The notes under the pieces were generated by a model. It saw only the letters and a program-made list of their open reading frames with translations, had not been told where the DNA came from and did no database searches. The position numbers and the translations under genes are program-made. Positions 1 to 8,142 of a DNA stretch of 64,000 bases are shown here, piece by piece. How positions within the stretch are numbered: position 1 is the first letter of the stretch; each line of letters opens with the position of its first letter. Source of the DNA: Candidatus Kaistella beijingensis (lineage in GTDB: Bacteria > Bacteroidota > Bacteroidia > Flavobacteriales > Weeksellaceae); the NCBI RefSeq assembly GCF_020084865.1, contig NZ_CP071953.1:2046001-2110000 (forward strand). Reading direction: 5' to 3'.

Positions 1-17
1 GGCTGTAAATCAATAAA

Positions 18-392
18 TTAAGCTATTTTCGGCGGTTGCCAAATGTTTAGAAAATTAGATGGATAAAAAGAAATTCCATAACCGAAATTAACCGATTTCA
101 TCTCAAAAGTATTCTTTGCAGACTTGAAAATTTCGGATGAAATGTAATTGAAAACAAAATGAGAAGCGCAGGAATGACAGTTTGCACAGTCGTCTTTGCA
201 ATTGTTTTTGTCAGAATCTTTTTTGGAGTTTTCCGAGTGACAAGGTTTTGTTTTTTCGGTTTTGCAACAGTTGTCCTTTTCAGATTTTTTGTCGCAGCAC
301 TGTTCAGTAGTTTGCGCAAAAATCATTTGCTTTGGCAAAATGAAAATTCCCAAACCGAAAATAATCAGAAATATTTTAATCGTTCTGAACAT
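18..392 (-). CDS. Small Cys-rich secreted protein, function unknown
   Basis: 124 residues. The N-terminus is a clear signal peptide (hydrophobic stretch about residues 5-25, cleavage likely after FAQ). The mature part begins with a charged segment of Lys/Glu/Asp holding nine cysteines, two as CC pairs and four in a tight C-x3-C-x2-C-x2-C run, plus His. This suggests a periplasmic metal- or thiol-binding role, which is inference. The last 50 residues lack Cys and look like an ordinary folded tail. I do not recognise a named family. Similar short Cys-rich proteins sit beside heavy-metal efflux operons in Bacteroidota, but the downstream neighbour lies outside the window. A TAATTTTG box ends seven bases before the ATG. 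A plus-strand ORF opposite it is treated as a shadow. Confidence 0.7.
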   Translation of the reverse strand: MFRTIKIFLIIFGLGIFILPKQMIFAQTTEQCCDKKSEKDNCCKTEKTKPCHSENSKKDSDKNNCKDDCANCHSCASHFVFNYISSEIFKSAKNTFEMKSVNFGYGISFYPSNFLNIWQPPKIA

Positions 393-399
393 GATTCTG

Positions 400-407
400 C
401 AAAATTA
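400..407 (-). promoter_or_regulatory. -7 promoter box for the Cys-rich gene
   Basis: TAATTTTG on the minus strand matches the Bacteroidota -7 consensus TAnnTTTG. It ends seven bases before the ATG at 392, so the leader would be only a few bases. No -33 TTTG is visible at the expected distance. Confidence 0.5.
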
Positions 408-477
408 GTAAATTAAATTTTAATCGAAAGCTTTGCGTTAAACTTTCTTAAAAAAGCGTTAAAAGTTTCACTTATAA

Positions 478-507
478 TTTGTTGATAATTAAAACTTTGT
501 AATTTTG
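478..507 (+). promoter_or_regulatory. Promoter of the L,D-transpeptidase-like gene
   Basis: TTTG (478-481), an 18-base spacer, then TAATTTTG (500-507). Both boxes fit the Bacteroidota sigma consensus. The ATG lies 30 bases downstream. Confidence 0.75.
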
Positions 508-537
508 CCCCACCAAATTTATTTAACATAATATAGA

Positions 538-1311
538 ATGAAGAAAATCTTTGTGATGTTGAGTTTCGTGATGTTTTTTGCAACTTCTTTTCACAAAAGC
601 GAAATTCAACCCAAACAAAATTCAACAGTTCCATTAAAAACTCTACCTCAATTATCAGTTACCAACGGCGAAAAAAGTTCAAAGACCAACAACGCCATTA
701 ATGCTGAAGAAATTTACGCTTCTATCAATTTCGAATCCATCAACAAGCTTAATTCGGAAGTTTTCAACAAGGCATTTTTAGGTTTTAATAATTTAAAGAA
801 GGCAGGAAAGCTTGACGAAAACGCGCATATCTTAAGCATCTGTGATTTCTCACTTTCTTCGACGCACAAAAGACTTTGGGTCATTGATTTGAACGAGAAA
901 AAAGTCCTTTTCAATTCTTTGGTTGCCCACGGAAAAAATACAGGGGAGGAATTCGCGCAAAAATTTTCAAATACCGAAAGTTCTTATCAAAGCAGTCTCG
1001 GTTTTTACATTACAGAAACTACTTACAACGGCGAAAATGGTTATTCCCTAAAGCTTTTGGGGATGGATAAAGGTTTCAACGACAACGCTTTACGGCGCGC
1101 AATCGTAATGCACGGTGCAGATTATGTGAGTGAGGATTTTATCAAAACGCAAAACAGAATCGGAAGAAGTTGGGGTTGTCCTGCAGTCCCGCGAGCTTTG
1201 GCTGAACCGATTATCAATACCATTAAAGGAAAAAACTGTTTCTTTATTTATTATCCCGACCCTCAATATTTGTCTTCTTCAGAATGGTTGAAAAATCAGG
1301 AGGAAATGTAA
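538..1311 (+). CDS. Murein L,D-transpeptidase catalytic domain family protein
   Basis: 257 residues. An N-terminal signal anchor (about residues 1-18) is followed by a low-complexity linker to about residue 45 and then the catalytic domain. The C-terminal part carries the YkuD-type signature: His at about 192 (MHGADY) and Cys at about 214 in GRSWGCPAV. This arrangement is typical of the YkuD_2 branch common in Bacteroidota. Such enzymes act on stem peptides of peptidoglycan in the periplasm through a Cys acyl-enzyme. Whether this one crosslinks, anchors proteins or trims is not visible. It has its own consensus promoter and ends at a convergent terminator shared with fumC, so it is monocistronic. 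Confidence 0.85.
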   Translation: MKKIFVMLSFVMFFATSFHKSEIQPKQNSTVPLKTLPQLSVTNGEKSSKTNNAINAEEIYASINFESINKLNSEVFNKAFLGFNNLKKAGKLDENAHILSICDFSLSSTHKRLWVIDLNEKKVLFNSLVAHGKNTGEEFAQKFSNTESSYQSSLGFYITETTYNGENGYSLKLLGMDKGFNDNALRRAIVMHGADYVSEDFIKTQNRIGRSWGCPAVPRALAEPIINTIKGKNCFFIYYPDPQYLSSSEWLKNQEEM

Positions 1312-1336
1312 ATTTTATCGCGAAATTTTTATAAAA

Positions 1337-1373
1337 TCAAATCCCAATTCAGCTCTAGAATTGGGATTTTTCG
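1337..1373. terminator. Bidirectional terminator between the L,D-transpeptidase gene and fumC
   Basis: A ten-base perfect stem (ATCCCAATTC / GAATTGGGAT, 1341-1350 with 1358-1367) has a T-run on the plus side and an A-run before it, so it can stop transcription from both convergent genes. Confidence 0.85.
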
Positions 1374-1381
1374 TATCATTT

Positions 1382-2764
1382 TTAAACCATATTTTCAGGT
1401 TTTACCCATTCATCAAACTGTTCTGCAGTCAAAAAACCTAGATTTATCGCTTCCTCTTTCAAAGTCGTTCCGTTTTTGTGTGCGGTTTTTGCAATTTTTG
1501 CTGCATTTTCATAACCAATGTGAGGATTTAAAGCCGTTACCAACATTAAAGATTTATCTAAAAGTTCTTTAATTCTGTCAAAATTGGGTTCAATTCCAAT
1601 GGCACAATGGTCGTTAAATGAAATACAAGCATCTCCCAAGAGTTGTGCGGACTGTAAAAAATTAAACGCCATTACTGGTTTGAAAACGTTCAGTTCAAAA
1701 TTTCCCTGAGTTCCGGCAAAAGAAATTGTCGTGTCATTTCCTAAAACCTGTGCGCAAATCATCGTCATTGCTTCATTTTGCGTTGGATTCACTTTTCCAG
1801 GCATAATAGAAGAACCAGGTTCGTTTTCAGGAATTAAGATTTCGCCAATTCCACTTCTCGGTCCGGAAGCGAGCAAACGAATATCCTGTGCAATTTTGTA
1901 AAGAGCGACTGCAAGTTGTTTCAAAGCGCCGTGAGTTTCTACGATTGCGTCGTGAGAGGCGAGTGCTTCAAATTTATTTTCCGCAGTTTTGAAAGTAAGT
2001 TTCGTAAATTCTGAAATATATTTTGCGACTAAAACATCGTAGCCTTTTGGTGTATTTAATCCGGTTCCAACCGCAGTTCCGCCTAAAGCCAGTTCTGAGA
2101 GATGTGGCAAAGTGTTTTTAATCGCCTTCAACGAAAAATTGAGTTGAGCAACGTATCCCGAAAATTCCTGACCTAAAGTTAAAGGTGTTGCATCCATCAA
2201 ATGCGTTCTTCCAATCTTCACTACTTTTTCAAATTCTCTAGATTTTTTCTCTAAAGTATCACGTAATTTTTCAACGGCAGGAATTGAGTGTTCCACCACT
2301 TTCTTGTAAGCCGCAATATGCATCGCGGTTGGAAAAGTATCGTTGGAAGATTGGGATTTATTGACATCATCATTCGGATGAACTTCTGATTTTTCGCCTA
2401 AAACACCGCCATTGTTTACATGTGATTTGTTGGAAATCACTTCATTGACATTCATATTACTTTGCGTTCCGCTTCCGGTTTGCCAAATCACGAGTGGAAA
2501 TTGATCGTTAAGTTTTCCTTCCAGAATTTCGTCACACACTTTAGCAATCATGTCGCGCTTTTCAACAGAAAGAACTCCCAAATCGCAGTTTGTAAATGCA
2601 GCGGCTTTTTTCAGAATAGCAAATGCTTCAATGATTTCGTGTGGCATCGAACTTTCGGGACCGATTTTAAAATTATTTCGTGAACGTTCGGTTTGTGCAC
2701 CCCAAAATTTATCTGCAGGAACCTGAACTTCACCCATGGTGTCGTGTTCTGTACGGAATTTCAT
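1382..2764 (-). CDS. fumC: Class II fumarate hydratase
   Basis: 460 residues, the normal length of FumC. It converts fumarate and (S)-malate in the TCA cycle without a metal. The superfamily signature [11 protein letters not shown] lies at about residues 317-327 with the catalytic Ser in the mobile loop. GRTHLMDA (about 185-192) supplies the catalytic His, and [10 protein letters not shown] (about 96-105) binds substrate. The N-terminus ([13 protein letters not shown]) and these loops fit fumarase better than aspartate ammonia-lyase. It is transcribed away from a class I fumarase across a 141-base gap, so the cell has an oxygen-tolerant and an oxygen-sensitive enzyme side by side. It converges with the preceding gene on a shared terminator. 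Confidence 0.96.
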   Translation of the reverse strand: MKFRTEHDTMGEVQVPADKFWGAQTERSRNNFKIGPESSMPHEIIEAFAILKKAAAFTNCDLGVLSVEKRDMIAKVCDEILEGKLNDQFPLVIWQTGSGTQSNMNVNEVISNKSHVNNGGVLGEKSEVHPNDDVNKSQSSNDTFPTAMHIAAYKKVVEHSIPAVEKLRDTLEKKSREFEKVVKIGRTHLMDATPLTLGQEFSGYVAQLNFSLKAIKNTLPHLSELALGGTAVGTGLNTPKGYDVLVAKYISEFTKLTFKTAENKFEALASHDAIVETHGALKQLAVALYKIAQDIRLLASGPRSGIGEILIPENEPGSSIMPGKVNPTQNEAMTMICAQVLGNDTTISFAGTQGNFELNVFKPVMAFNFLQSAQLLGDACISFNDHCAIGIEPNFDRIKELLDKSLMLVTALNPHIGYENAAKIAKTAHKNGTTLKEEAINLGFLTAEQFDEWVKPENMV

Positions 2765-2905
2765 TTTTTTCTTTTTAATTTTATAAAATTAGTCAATTCA
2801 AATTTCGAATACAATTTAAAACCATTTTAAATATCGATTTTAAAGACTGATACATTTTATTAAACATCAATATTTCCTTAAATTTACACTTCTAAAAAAT
2901 CAAAA

Positions 2906-4513
2906 ATGGAATTTCATTATCAGGAACCTTATCCAATTCTAAAAGACGACACCCAATACAAAAAACTCAGTTCCGATTTCGTGAAAGTTGAAAAATTCGG
3001 CGACAGGGAAATTCTCACCGTTGATCCAAGAGGTTTGGAACTGCTTGCAGAAAACGCTTTGGCTGATGTTTCGTTTATGTTGCGTTCTTCACATCTCGAA
3101 AAACTAAGAAAAATTATCGACGATCCGGAAGCAACCGATAACGACCGTTTCGTTGCTTACAATCTTTTGCAAAATGCGGCAGTTGCTGTGGAAGGCGCAC
3201 TCCCAAGTTGTCAAGACACGGGAACCGCGATTTGTGTAGCCAAAAAAGGTGAAAATGTTTACACCGGAGTTGAAGACGCAGAATGGATTTCCAAAGGAAT
3301 TTACAATACTTACCAAAATCGCAATTTAAGATATTCCCAAATCGTTCCTTTGACGATGTTTGAAGAAAAAAATTCGGGCTCCAATCTTCCCGCGCAAATT
3401 GATATTTATGCGGAAAAAGGTGACGCATACAAATTTTTATTTTTAGCGAAAGGCGGTGGTTCTGCCAACAAAACTTTCCTTTACCAAAAAACAAAATCGC
3501 TCCTCAACGAAAAATCTTTGGATGAATTTGTAAGAAAAACTATTCTCGATTTGGGAACTGCGGCTTGTCCACCTTATCATTTAGCTTTGGTCATTGGCGG
3601 AACTTCGGCGGAAGCAAATTTGGCAGCGGTGAAAAAAGCAAGTGCAGGTTATTACGATCATCTTCCTACCGAAGGAAATATGGGCGGACAAGCATTCCGT
3701 GATTTGGAGTGGGAAAAACGTGTTCAGAAAATTTGTCAGGAAAGTTCTATTGGAGCGCAATTTGGCGGAAAATATTTAACACATGATGTTCGTGTAATCC
3801 GACTTCCTCGTCATGCTGCAAGTTGTCCTGTTGGAATGGGAGTTTCCTGTTCTGCGGATAGAAATATTAAAGGGAAAATTACCAAAGAGGGAATTTTCTT
3901 GGAACAATTGGAGGAAAATCCAAAACGATTTTTACCAGAAACTCCACCGCATTTGGAAAAAGCCGTAGAAATTGATTTGAACAGACCAATGCCGGAAATC
4001 CTTGCGGAACTTTCAAAATATCCAATCAAAACACGTTTGAAATTGAACGGAACTTTAATTGTAGCAAGAGATATCGCGCACGCAAAAATCAAAGAATTGT
4101 TGGATGCCGGACAACCAATGCCGGAATATTTCAAAAACCACCCGATTTATTACGCCGGTCCCGCAAAAACACCGGAAGGAATGCCTTCAGGAAGTTTCGG
4201 ACCAACAACAGCCGGAAGAATGGATGTTTATGTAGATGAATTCCAAAAAAATGGCGGAAGTATGGTAATGCTCGCAAAAGGAAACCGAACCAAAGAAGTT
4301 ACAGACGCTTGCGCTAAATACGGTGGATTTTATCTAGGTTCCATTGGTGGTCCTGCTGCAATTTTGGCAAAAGAAAACATCTTAAGTGTAGAAGTGGTTG
4401 ATTTCCCAGAACTTGGGATGGAAGCGGTGAGAAAGATTGAAGTGAAAGATTTCCCTGCATTCATCATTACCGATGATAAGGGGAATGATTTTTTTGCATC
4501 AATTGCGCATTAA
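2906..4513 (+). CDS. Class I (iron-sulfur) fumarate hydratase
   Basis: 535 residues, typical of the single-chain FumA/FumB type. It performs the same hydration as FumC but uses a [4Fe-4S] cluster that oxygen and superoxide can destroy. The cluster cysteines appear at about 102 (PSCQDTGTA), 221 (TAACPPYH) and 315 (GVSCSADRN), matching the spacing of the E. coli enzyme. The N-terminal alpha subunit-like half and the C-terminal beta subunit-like half ([15 protein letters not shown]) are fused as usual. It is divergent from fumC. No perfect TAnnTTTG box is present in the 141-base gap; only near-matches such as TAAATTTA occur. Confidence 0.95.
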   Translation: MEFHYQEPYPILKDDTQYKKLSSDFVKVEKFGDREILTVDPRGLELLAENALADVSFMLRSSHLEKLRKIIDDPEATDNDRFVAYNLLQNAAVAVEGALPSCQDTGTAICVAKKGENVYTGVEDAEWISKGIYNTYQNRNLRYSQIVPLTMFEEKNSGSNLPAQIDIYAEKGDAYKFLFLAKGGGSANKTFLYQKTKSLLNEKSLDEFVRKTILDLGTAACPPYHLALVIGGTSAEANLAAVKKASAGYYDHLPTEGNMGGQAFRDLEWEKRVQKICQESSIGAQFGGKYLTHDVRVIRLPRHAASCPVGMGVSCSADRNIKGKITKEGIFLEQLEENPKRFLPETPPHLEKAVEIDLNRPMPEILAELSKYPIKTRLKLNGTLIVARDIAHAKIKELLDAGQPMPEYFKNHPIYYAGPAKTPEGMPSGSFGPTTAGRMDVYVDEFQKNGGSMVMLAKGNRTKEVTDACAKYGGFYLGSIGGPAAILAKENILSVEVVDFPELGMEAVRKIEVKDFPAFIITDDKGNDFFASIAH

Positions 4514-4591
4514 TTTTTGGTATAATTATAACTTCCAGCTTTCATAATCCATCACGCAGCTTAAAAAATAATAAAAATCACGGAGAAAACT

Positions 4592-4622
4592 TTTGCGCAA
4601 ACAGAAAATTATCCTATTTTTG
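4592..4622 (+). promoter_or_regulatory. Promoter that fixes the start of the next gene
   Basis: TTTG (4592-4595), 19 bases, TATTTTTG (4615-4622). The longer upstream reading frame would start inside the -33 box, so the true start must be downstream at 4641 or 4644. Confidence 0.8.
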
Positions 4623-4640
4623 CCTAAAATCTATACAAAG

Positions 4641-4922
4641 ATGATGTTATCAGCATTTTTTCCATTTTACCAGTTCCTTTGGACCGTTTATTTCTTAATC
4701 ATGTTCCTCGTAGGATTTTGGTGTATTTTTATGTTTTTCGGATATGTAATCCCAATCTGGCTTACTGCAGGTTTGGCAGAATATTTTGGAAAAACTAAAG
4801 CTTTCGATCCAGAAGAAGTAAGAAGAAAAACTTTGCCGGAACAAGGCGCAGAAGTTATCTACAGCAATCCACAAGGAAGCGGCCCATTTTTACACAGCCA
4901 CGACAATCACGGTCATCACTAG
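4641..4922 (+). CDS. Small membrane protein of unknown function
   Basis: 93 residues from the chosen ATG-ATG start. A TTG 48 bases upstream is in frame but lies within the promoter, so I rejected it. One or two hydrophobic helices span about residues 8-45, rich in Phe and Trp. A hydrophilic tail follows with a His-rich end (SHDNHGHH), which might bind metal. I know no family name. It stands alone between the class I fumarase and a repeat-rich gap, with its own strong promoter, and is probably a conserved lineage-specific inner-membrane protein. Confidence 0.7.
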   Translation: MMLSAFFPFYQFLWTVYFLIMFLVGFWCIFMFFGYVIPIWLTAGLAEYFGKTKAFDPEEVRRKTLPEQGAEVIYSNPQGSGPFLHSHDNHGHH

Positions 4923-5018
4923 TTGATGTCACTGCGTTCCCGCCTTAATTTTGGGAATTGCGGTCACAAAGCAAAACAATATATTAGAATCAGTTTCTGA
5001 ATTTCAGGAACTGATTTT

Positions 5019-5070
5019 TTGTTCCCCTCTTCCAGAGGGGTGGATTCGCCTTTGGAGAAGACGAGGTGTC
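5019..5070. repeat. Palindrome-containing segment, probably a dispersed repeat
   Basis: CCCCTCTTCCAGAGGGG opens a locally GC-richer block running to GAGGTGTCT. The style is that of short interspersed sequences I recall from Bacteroidota intergenic regions, but I see only one copy here. Confidence 0.4.
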
Positions 5071-5139
5071 TATTCCACAATTGCAAAGATGTTCATTTGC
5101 TTCGTGCAAAAAAGGAGCAACACCTGTTCGCTTCTTTTC

Positions 5140-5234
5140 AAAACCCGTCCCGCTCTTCACTCTATCTTTTTTGTTTTTCCCAACCCAATTCCCTTCGACA
5201 AAAACAAAAAAGGATGCCGTTGCGATCGGGGCTA
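5140..5234 (-). repeat. Dispersed hairpin element, copy A
   Basis: Read on the minus strand it begins AGCCCCGATCGCAACGGC, then a perfect 13-base stem (5210-5222 with 5166-5178, CTTTTTTGTTTTT and its complement) with a 21-base loop, then AGAGTGAAGAGCGGG. Copy B at 35935-36026 has the same outer pieces (GGCCTGATTGAACGGC ... AGTAGTGAAAGCAGG) but another hairpin. In both copies an array of GGAAGAT heptamers precedes the element. Confidence 0.65.
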
Positions 5235-5285
5235 AATTAAAAGTTCATTTTTTTATTTGAGACAAAATTTTAACAAGACCCTCTG

Positions 5286-5329
5286 ACTTCCGACTTCCAT
5301 CTTCCATCTTCCATCTTCCATCTTTTTCC
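5286..5329 (-). repeat. Heptamer array (GGAAGAT)n, copy A
   Basis: Four tandem CTTCCAT units on the plus strand plus degenerate flanks. The minus-strand reading GGAAAAAGATGGAAGATGG recurs at 35842 in the other orientation relative to the window. The period is seven and there are no spacers, so it is not a CRISPR. Confidence 0.75.
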
Positions 5330-5330
5330 G

Positions 5331-5338
5331 TATCTTTG
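5331..5338 (+). promoter_or_regulatory. -7 promoter box of prfA
   Basis: TATCTTTG lies 19 bases before the ATG, directly abutting the heptamer array, which therefore occupies the position of the -33 element. Confidence 0.6.
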
Positions 5339-5357
5339 CACCCACAAAAATTCCACA

Positions 5358-6443
5358 ATGTCAAAGTCACTGATTCCAAAATTAGAAGCCATAAAGCAGC
5401 GCTACAATGAAGTAGCAGATTTGATTATTCAACCCGACGTAATTTCTGATCAGAAAAAATATGGGCAATTAAATAAGGAATACAGCGACCTTGGAAAAAT
5501 TGTTGCTGTTTTCGATCAATACAAACAAGCTTTAAATACGATTGAAGAATCCGACGAAATAATTGCAGACGGGTCTGATAAGGACTTTGTGGAACTCGCC
5601 AAAATCGAAAAAAACGAAGCCATCGAAAAAATTCCCGGCCTGGAAGAAGAATTAAAAGTCCTTTTAATCCCAAAAGATCCTGCAGACGACAAAAACGTGA
5701 TTGTGGAATTACGAGCTGGAACTGGAGGAGACGAAGCCGCAATTTTTGTGGAAGATGTGTACAGAGCTTACGCAATGTATTTTAAATCAAAAGGTTGGAA
5801 ACACGAAATTACCGATTCCAATGAAGCTTCAAAAGGTTACAAAGAATTGATTTTGAAAGTTGAAGGTGACGGAGTTTACGGAATCATGAAATTTGAATCC
5901 GGCGTTCATCGTGTTCAACGTGTTCCGGAAACTGAATCTCAAGGAAGAGTGCACACCTCTGCAATTACAGTCGCAGTTTTGCCGGAAGCAGAGGAAGTTG
6001 ATTTTGAATTGAATCCTGCAGATATCGAAATGCAGACTTCACGTTCAGGAGGAGCAGGCGGACAAAACGTAAACAAAGTAGAAACAAAAGTTCAGTTGAC
6101 GCACAAACCTTCAGGATTGGTGGTTGTTTGTCAGCAAGCACGTTCTCAGTTGGCAAACCGCGAATTGGCAATGGAAATGCTCCGAACAAAATTATACGAT
6201 ATCGAGCTTCAAAAAGTTCAGGGTGATGTTGCCGCACAAAGAAAATCGATGGTTTCCACGGGCGACCGTTCCGCAAAAATTAAGACGTACAATTATCCTC
6301 AAGGAAGAGTTACCGACCACAGAATCAACAAATCCATTTATAATTTGGATGCTTATATGAATGGCGATTTGCAGGAAATGATCGATGCGGTAATCATGGC
6401 GGAAAATGCGGAGAAAATGAAAGGAGAAGAAGAAAGCTACTAA
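5358..6443 (+). CDS. prfA: Peptide chain release factor 1
   Basis: 361 residues, standard for RF1. It recognises UAA and UAG in the ribosomal A site and triggers peptidyl-tRNA hydrolysis. The GGQ catalytic tripeptide lies at about 234-236 within [11 protein letters not shown], and the PxT codon-reading motif is PET at about 190-192, which marks RF1 rather than RF2. The N-terminal coiled-coil domain (1-105) and the RF-1 core follow the family order. No prmC methyltransferase gene is adjacent. The gene is monocistronic, with a -7 box upstream and a terminator downstream. Confidence 0.97.
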   Translation: MSKSLIPKLEAIKQRYNEVADLIIQPDVISDQKKYGQLNKEYSDLGKIVAVFDQYKQALNTIEESDEIIADGSDKDFVELAKIEKNEAIEKIPGLEEELKVLLIPKDPADDKNVIVELRAGTGGDEAAIFVEDVYRAYAMYFKSKGWKHEITDSNEASKGYKELILKVEGDGVYGIMKFESGVHRVQRVPETESQGRVHTSAITVAVLPEAEEVDFELNPADIEMQTSRSGGAGGQNVNKVETKVQLTHKPSGLVVVCQQARSQLANRELAMEMLRTKLYDIELQKVQGDVAAQRKSMVSTGDRSAKIKTYNYPQGRVTDHRINKSIYNLDAYMNGDLQEMIDAVIMAENAEKMKGEEESY

Positions 6444-6464
6444 GAATTTTTTACAAATTAATAT

Positions 6465-6500
6465 AAAAAGGCTGTCTCAAAAATGATGCAGCCTTTTTTA
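6465..6500 (+). terminator. Terminator of prfA
   Basis: Stem AAAAAGGCTG (6465-6474) with CAGCCTTTTT (6489-6498) followed by T-rich DNA. Its left arm also forms one side of an imperfect inverted repeat with 6750-6768. Confidence 0.85.
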
Positions 6501-6764
6501 TATGGAATGTAAAACGGGAAGTCATAATGATTTTCCCAATTCCAACATTTTTGGTAAATTACTGAATGTTATTCGGTTAAAAGATAACCTTTGTAAAATA
6601 CAATTTCGAGCAAAATTTTCTTTTCCTGCCAAATTTATTGGATTTTATCGAAGAAGCGACTGCTTTCCATCAATAAGGAATGAAATAAGAACTTTCAAAA
6701 AATGCCTACAAAATAATAACAAAAAACTAGAACAGATCGCGCTTTTCAGACAGACCTTTTTGTT
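6501..6764. other. Gene-free segment bounded by imperfect inverted repeats
   Basis: An 88-codon frame (6502-6768) has no family features and runs through the right-hand repeat, so I do not call it. The left boundary reads AAAAAGGCTGTCTCAAAA. The reverse complement of the right boundary reads AAAAAGGTCTGTCTGAAAA. This could be a decayed miniature element or chance similarity between transcription-end sequences. Confidence 0.4.
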
Positions 6765-7106
6765 TTAGTCGATGTTATATTCTTCTTTTTCCTCAACGGG
6801 AATTTCCCGTAAAAAATTATCGAATTCCGGACCGGTATAATTGCTTTCAGAACCGTAGGAATCTAAGATAGTTGCTTTTTCACCGTCTTTGTCTTCCAAA
6901 ACATAAAGCACTGCGTTATCATCTGGACTGCTGTTTCCTTCAAAACGGTATGATTTCACAATGCACAAATCTTGAGGTTGATAAATTTTTTTGCTGTCTT
7001 GCAAAACCATTTGTTTTTGTTCGTTCATGCGGATTTCTTTGGTAATTCCTCTATCGCGCAAAACGTTTAGAACTTCTGATAGTGTTTTTAAGTTATGTGC
7101 TGTCAT
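6765..7106 (-). CDS. Conserved protein of unknown function
   Basis: 113 residues, soluble, no signal peptide or membrane segment, acidic overall. The N-terminal 20 residues (TLSEVLNVLRDRGI) look amphipathic. The rest suggests a small alpha/beta fold with a conserved-looking DLCIVKSYRFEG segment and a VLYVLEDKDGEKATILDSYG strand-turn-strand. I recall short Bacteroidota proteins of this kind being mislabelled as phosphoribosylpyrophosphate synthetase; nothing in the sequence supports that activity. Upstream, TTTG (minus strand of 7158-7161), 21 bases and TAACTTTA (7129-7136) may be its promoter. Confidence 0.75.
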   Translation of the reverse strand: MTAHNLKTLSEVLNVLRDRGITKEIRMNEQKQMVLQDSKKIYQPQDLCIVKSYRFEGNSSPDDNAVLYVLEDKDGEKATILDSYGSESNYTGPEFDNFLREIPVEEKEEYNID

Positions 7107-7128
7107 AATATTGTGATTTAATGGATTT

Positions 7129-7161
7129 TAAAGTTAAGGAAACTTCAAGAATAATTCCAAA
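7129..7161 (-). promoter_or_regulatory. Possible promoter of the 6765-7106 gene
   Basis: TTTG, 21 bases, TAACTTTA on the minus strand. The last base of the -7 box departs from TAnnTTTG, so this is a moderate match. Confidence 0.4.
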
Positions 7162-7220
7162 AGTGAAATTTTTGAAAATAGAATCGGTTAATTTTGGATA
7201 TTTTAACGCAGTAGTAAACA

Positions 7221-7255
7221 AAAACCCTCTGAAATCAAACGATTCAGAGGGTTTT
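7221..7255 (-). terminator. Terminator of the tRNA operon
   Basis: A 12-base stem (AAAACCCTCTGA at 7221-7232 with TCAGAGGGTTTT at 7244-7255). On the minus strand it follows the last tRNA by a few bases and ends in a T-run. Confidence 0.9.
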
Positions 7256-7258
7256 GTG

Positions 7259-7342
7259 TACCTCGGACGGGACTTGAACCCGTACGTCCTTGCGGACACA
7301 GGATTTTAAGTCCTGCGTGTCTACCAGTTCCACCACCAAGGC
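7259..7342 (-). tRNA. tRNA-Leu (TAA)
   Basis: 84 bases forming a full cloverleaf with the long variable arm of class II tRNAs. The anticodon stem CAGGA/TCCTG encloses CTTAAAA, giving anticodon TAA. The T-loop is TTCAAGT. The acceptor stem GCCTTGG pairs with CCGAGGT, with one internal G-T pair and a terminal one. CCA is not encoded. It is third and last in a minus-strand tRNA operon. Confidence 0.95.
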
Positions 7343-7353
7343 AAAAGTAGATG

Positions 7354-7426
<73 letters not shown>

Positions 7427-7468
7427 AAAAAAATTTCTAAAAAAATTTAGAAATTTATATTTTAAAAG

Positions 7469-7550
7469 TGCGGATGAAGGGACTCGAACCCCCACGCCTC
7501 ACGGCACCAGATCCTAAGTCTGGCGTGGCTACCAATTACACCACATCCGC
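7469..7550 (-). tRNA. tRNA-Leu (TAG)
   Basis: 82 bases with a long variable arm. The anticodon stem CCAGA/TCTGG encloses CTTAGGA, giving TAG. The acceptor stem GCGGATG/CATCCGC is perfect. It is the first gene of the operon, 30 bases downstream of a consensus promoter. Confidence 0.95.
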
Positions 7551-7579
7551 AAAAATCTTCTTCTCTTTTTTAGTGAGTG

Positions 7580-7612
7580 CAAATATAAAAACTTTTTACC
7601 GTTTAAAACAAA
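7580..7612 (-). promoter_or_regulatory. Promoter of the Leu-Gly-Leu tRNA operon
   Basis: On the minus strand, TTTG (7612-7609), 21 bases, TATATTTG (7587-7580). Both boxes match the Bacteroidota consensus and nothing else lies between them and the first tRNA. Confidence 0.8.
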
Positions 7613-7707
7613 AAAATTCCGCATTTTTTATCTTTTTTGAAATTTTTAAAAATCACGCTTCATTTTCTCTGCTTAATTTCATACTTTTACATCTTTAACA
7701 ATTTATT

Positions 7708-8085
7708 ATGGAACTACAGGGAACAGTAAAAAAAATCACTGATATTCAGACCTTTGCAAGTGGATTTCAAAAGAGAGAAATGGTACTTACCACCGAAGAA
7801 CAGTATCCGCAACCTATTAATATCGAATTCTTACAAGAGAAAGGAGATTTGCTCAACAACCTAAAAGAAGGCGATAAAGTAAAGGTCGGAATTAATTTGA
7901 GAGGAAGAGAATGGACTTCGCCGCAAGGTGAGGTAAAATATTTCAACTCCATTATCGGTTGGAGGGTTGAAAAATTAGACGGTGCAGCAAATTTCAACGA
8001 ACCTGTTGATGCGAAACCAACTGAAACAAAACCTGTTGCAGAGAAAAATGTTTTTGAGGAAGAGGAAGACGATTTGCCTTTCTAA
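7708..8085 (+). CDS. DUF3127 domain protein
   Basis: 125 residues. The first 85 residues match the DUF3127 pattern as I know it from Bacteroidota: ELQGTVKKI at the start, a QYPQPINIEF strand, and a KVKVGINLRGREWTS segment, suggesting an OB-fold-like beta barrel. A Pro/Glu/Lys-rich linker and an acidic tip (EEEEDDLPF) follow, like the C-terminal peptide that single-stranded DNA-binding proteins use to recruit partners. A role in single-strand nucleic acid binding is inference. It ends in a strong terminator and precedes aat. Confidence 0.85.
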   Translation: MELQGTVKKITDIQTFASGFQKREMVLTTEEQYPQPINIEFLQEKGDLLNNLKEGDKVKVGINLRGREWTSPQGEVKYFNSIIGWRVEKLDGAANFNEPVDAKPTETKPVAEKNVFEEEEDDLPF

Positions 8086-8103
8086 AATTCAAACAAAATA
8101 TTG

Positions 8104-8138
8104 TAAATCCTGTTTCTAAAACAGGATTTAATTTTTTT
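8104..8138 (+). terminator. Terminator immediately before aat
   Basis: A perfect 12-base stem (TAAATCCTGTTT with AAACAGGATTTA, three-base loop) plus seven T. Only four bases separate the T-run from the aat ATG. Confidence 0.85.
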
Positions 8139-8142
8139 AAAA

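Larger units (their letters stand above)
4923..5357. other. Gene-free gap of 435 bases holding repeats and the prfA promoter
   Basis: Short reading frames here (for example from 4951) have no recognisable protein features and cross hairpins, so I call no gene. From left to right the gap holds a GC-richer segment at about 5019-5070 (CCCCTCTTCCAGAGGGG palindrome), a repeat element with a long hairpin (5140-5234), an array of CTTCCAT heptamers (5286-5329), and the -7 box of prfA. Confidence 0.7.

Noticed and set aside
159..416. 85-codon frame opposite the Cys-rich gene
   Set aside because: Antisense shadow of a gene with a clear signal peptide and promoter; Phe/Val-rich composition results from the complement of Lys/Asp codons.
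1382..2764. Aspartate ammonia-lyase instead of fumarase
   Set aside because: The N-terminus and the substrate loops match FumC, and the superfamily signature alone does not decide.
4951..5235. 94-codon plus-strand reading frame
   Set aside because: It runs through a palindrome, a long hairpin and part of a dispersed repeat, with no promoter, no recognisable domain and competing frames of similar length.
5286..5329. Possible CRISPR array
   Set aside because: Repeat unit of only seven bases, directly adjacent copies and no spacers; it is a short tandem repeat.
6502..6768. 88-codon plus-strand reading frame after prfA
   Set aside because: No family features; it crosses the right-hand inverted repeat, and its first bases lie in the T-run of the prfA terminator.
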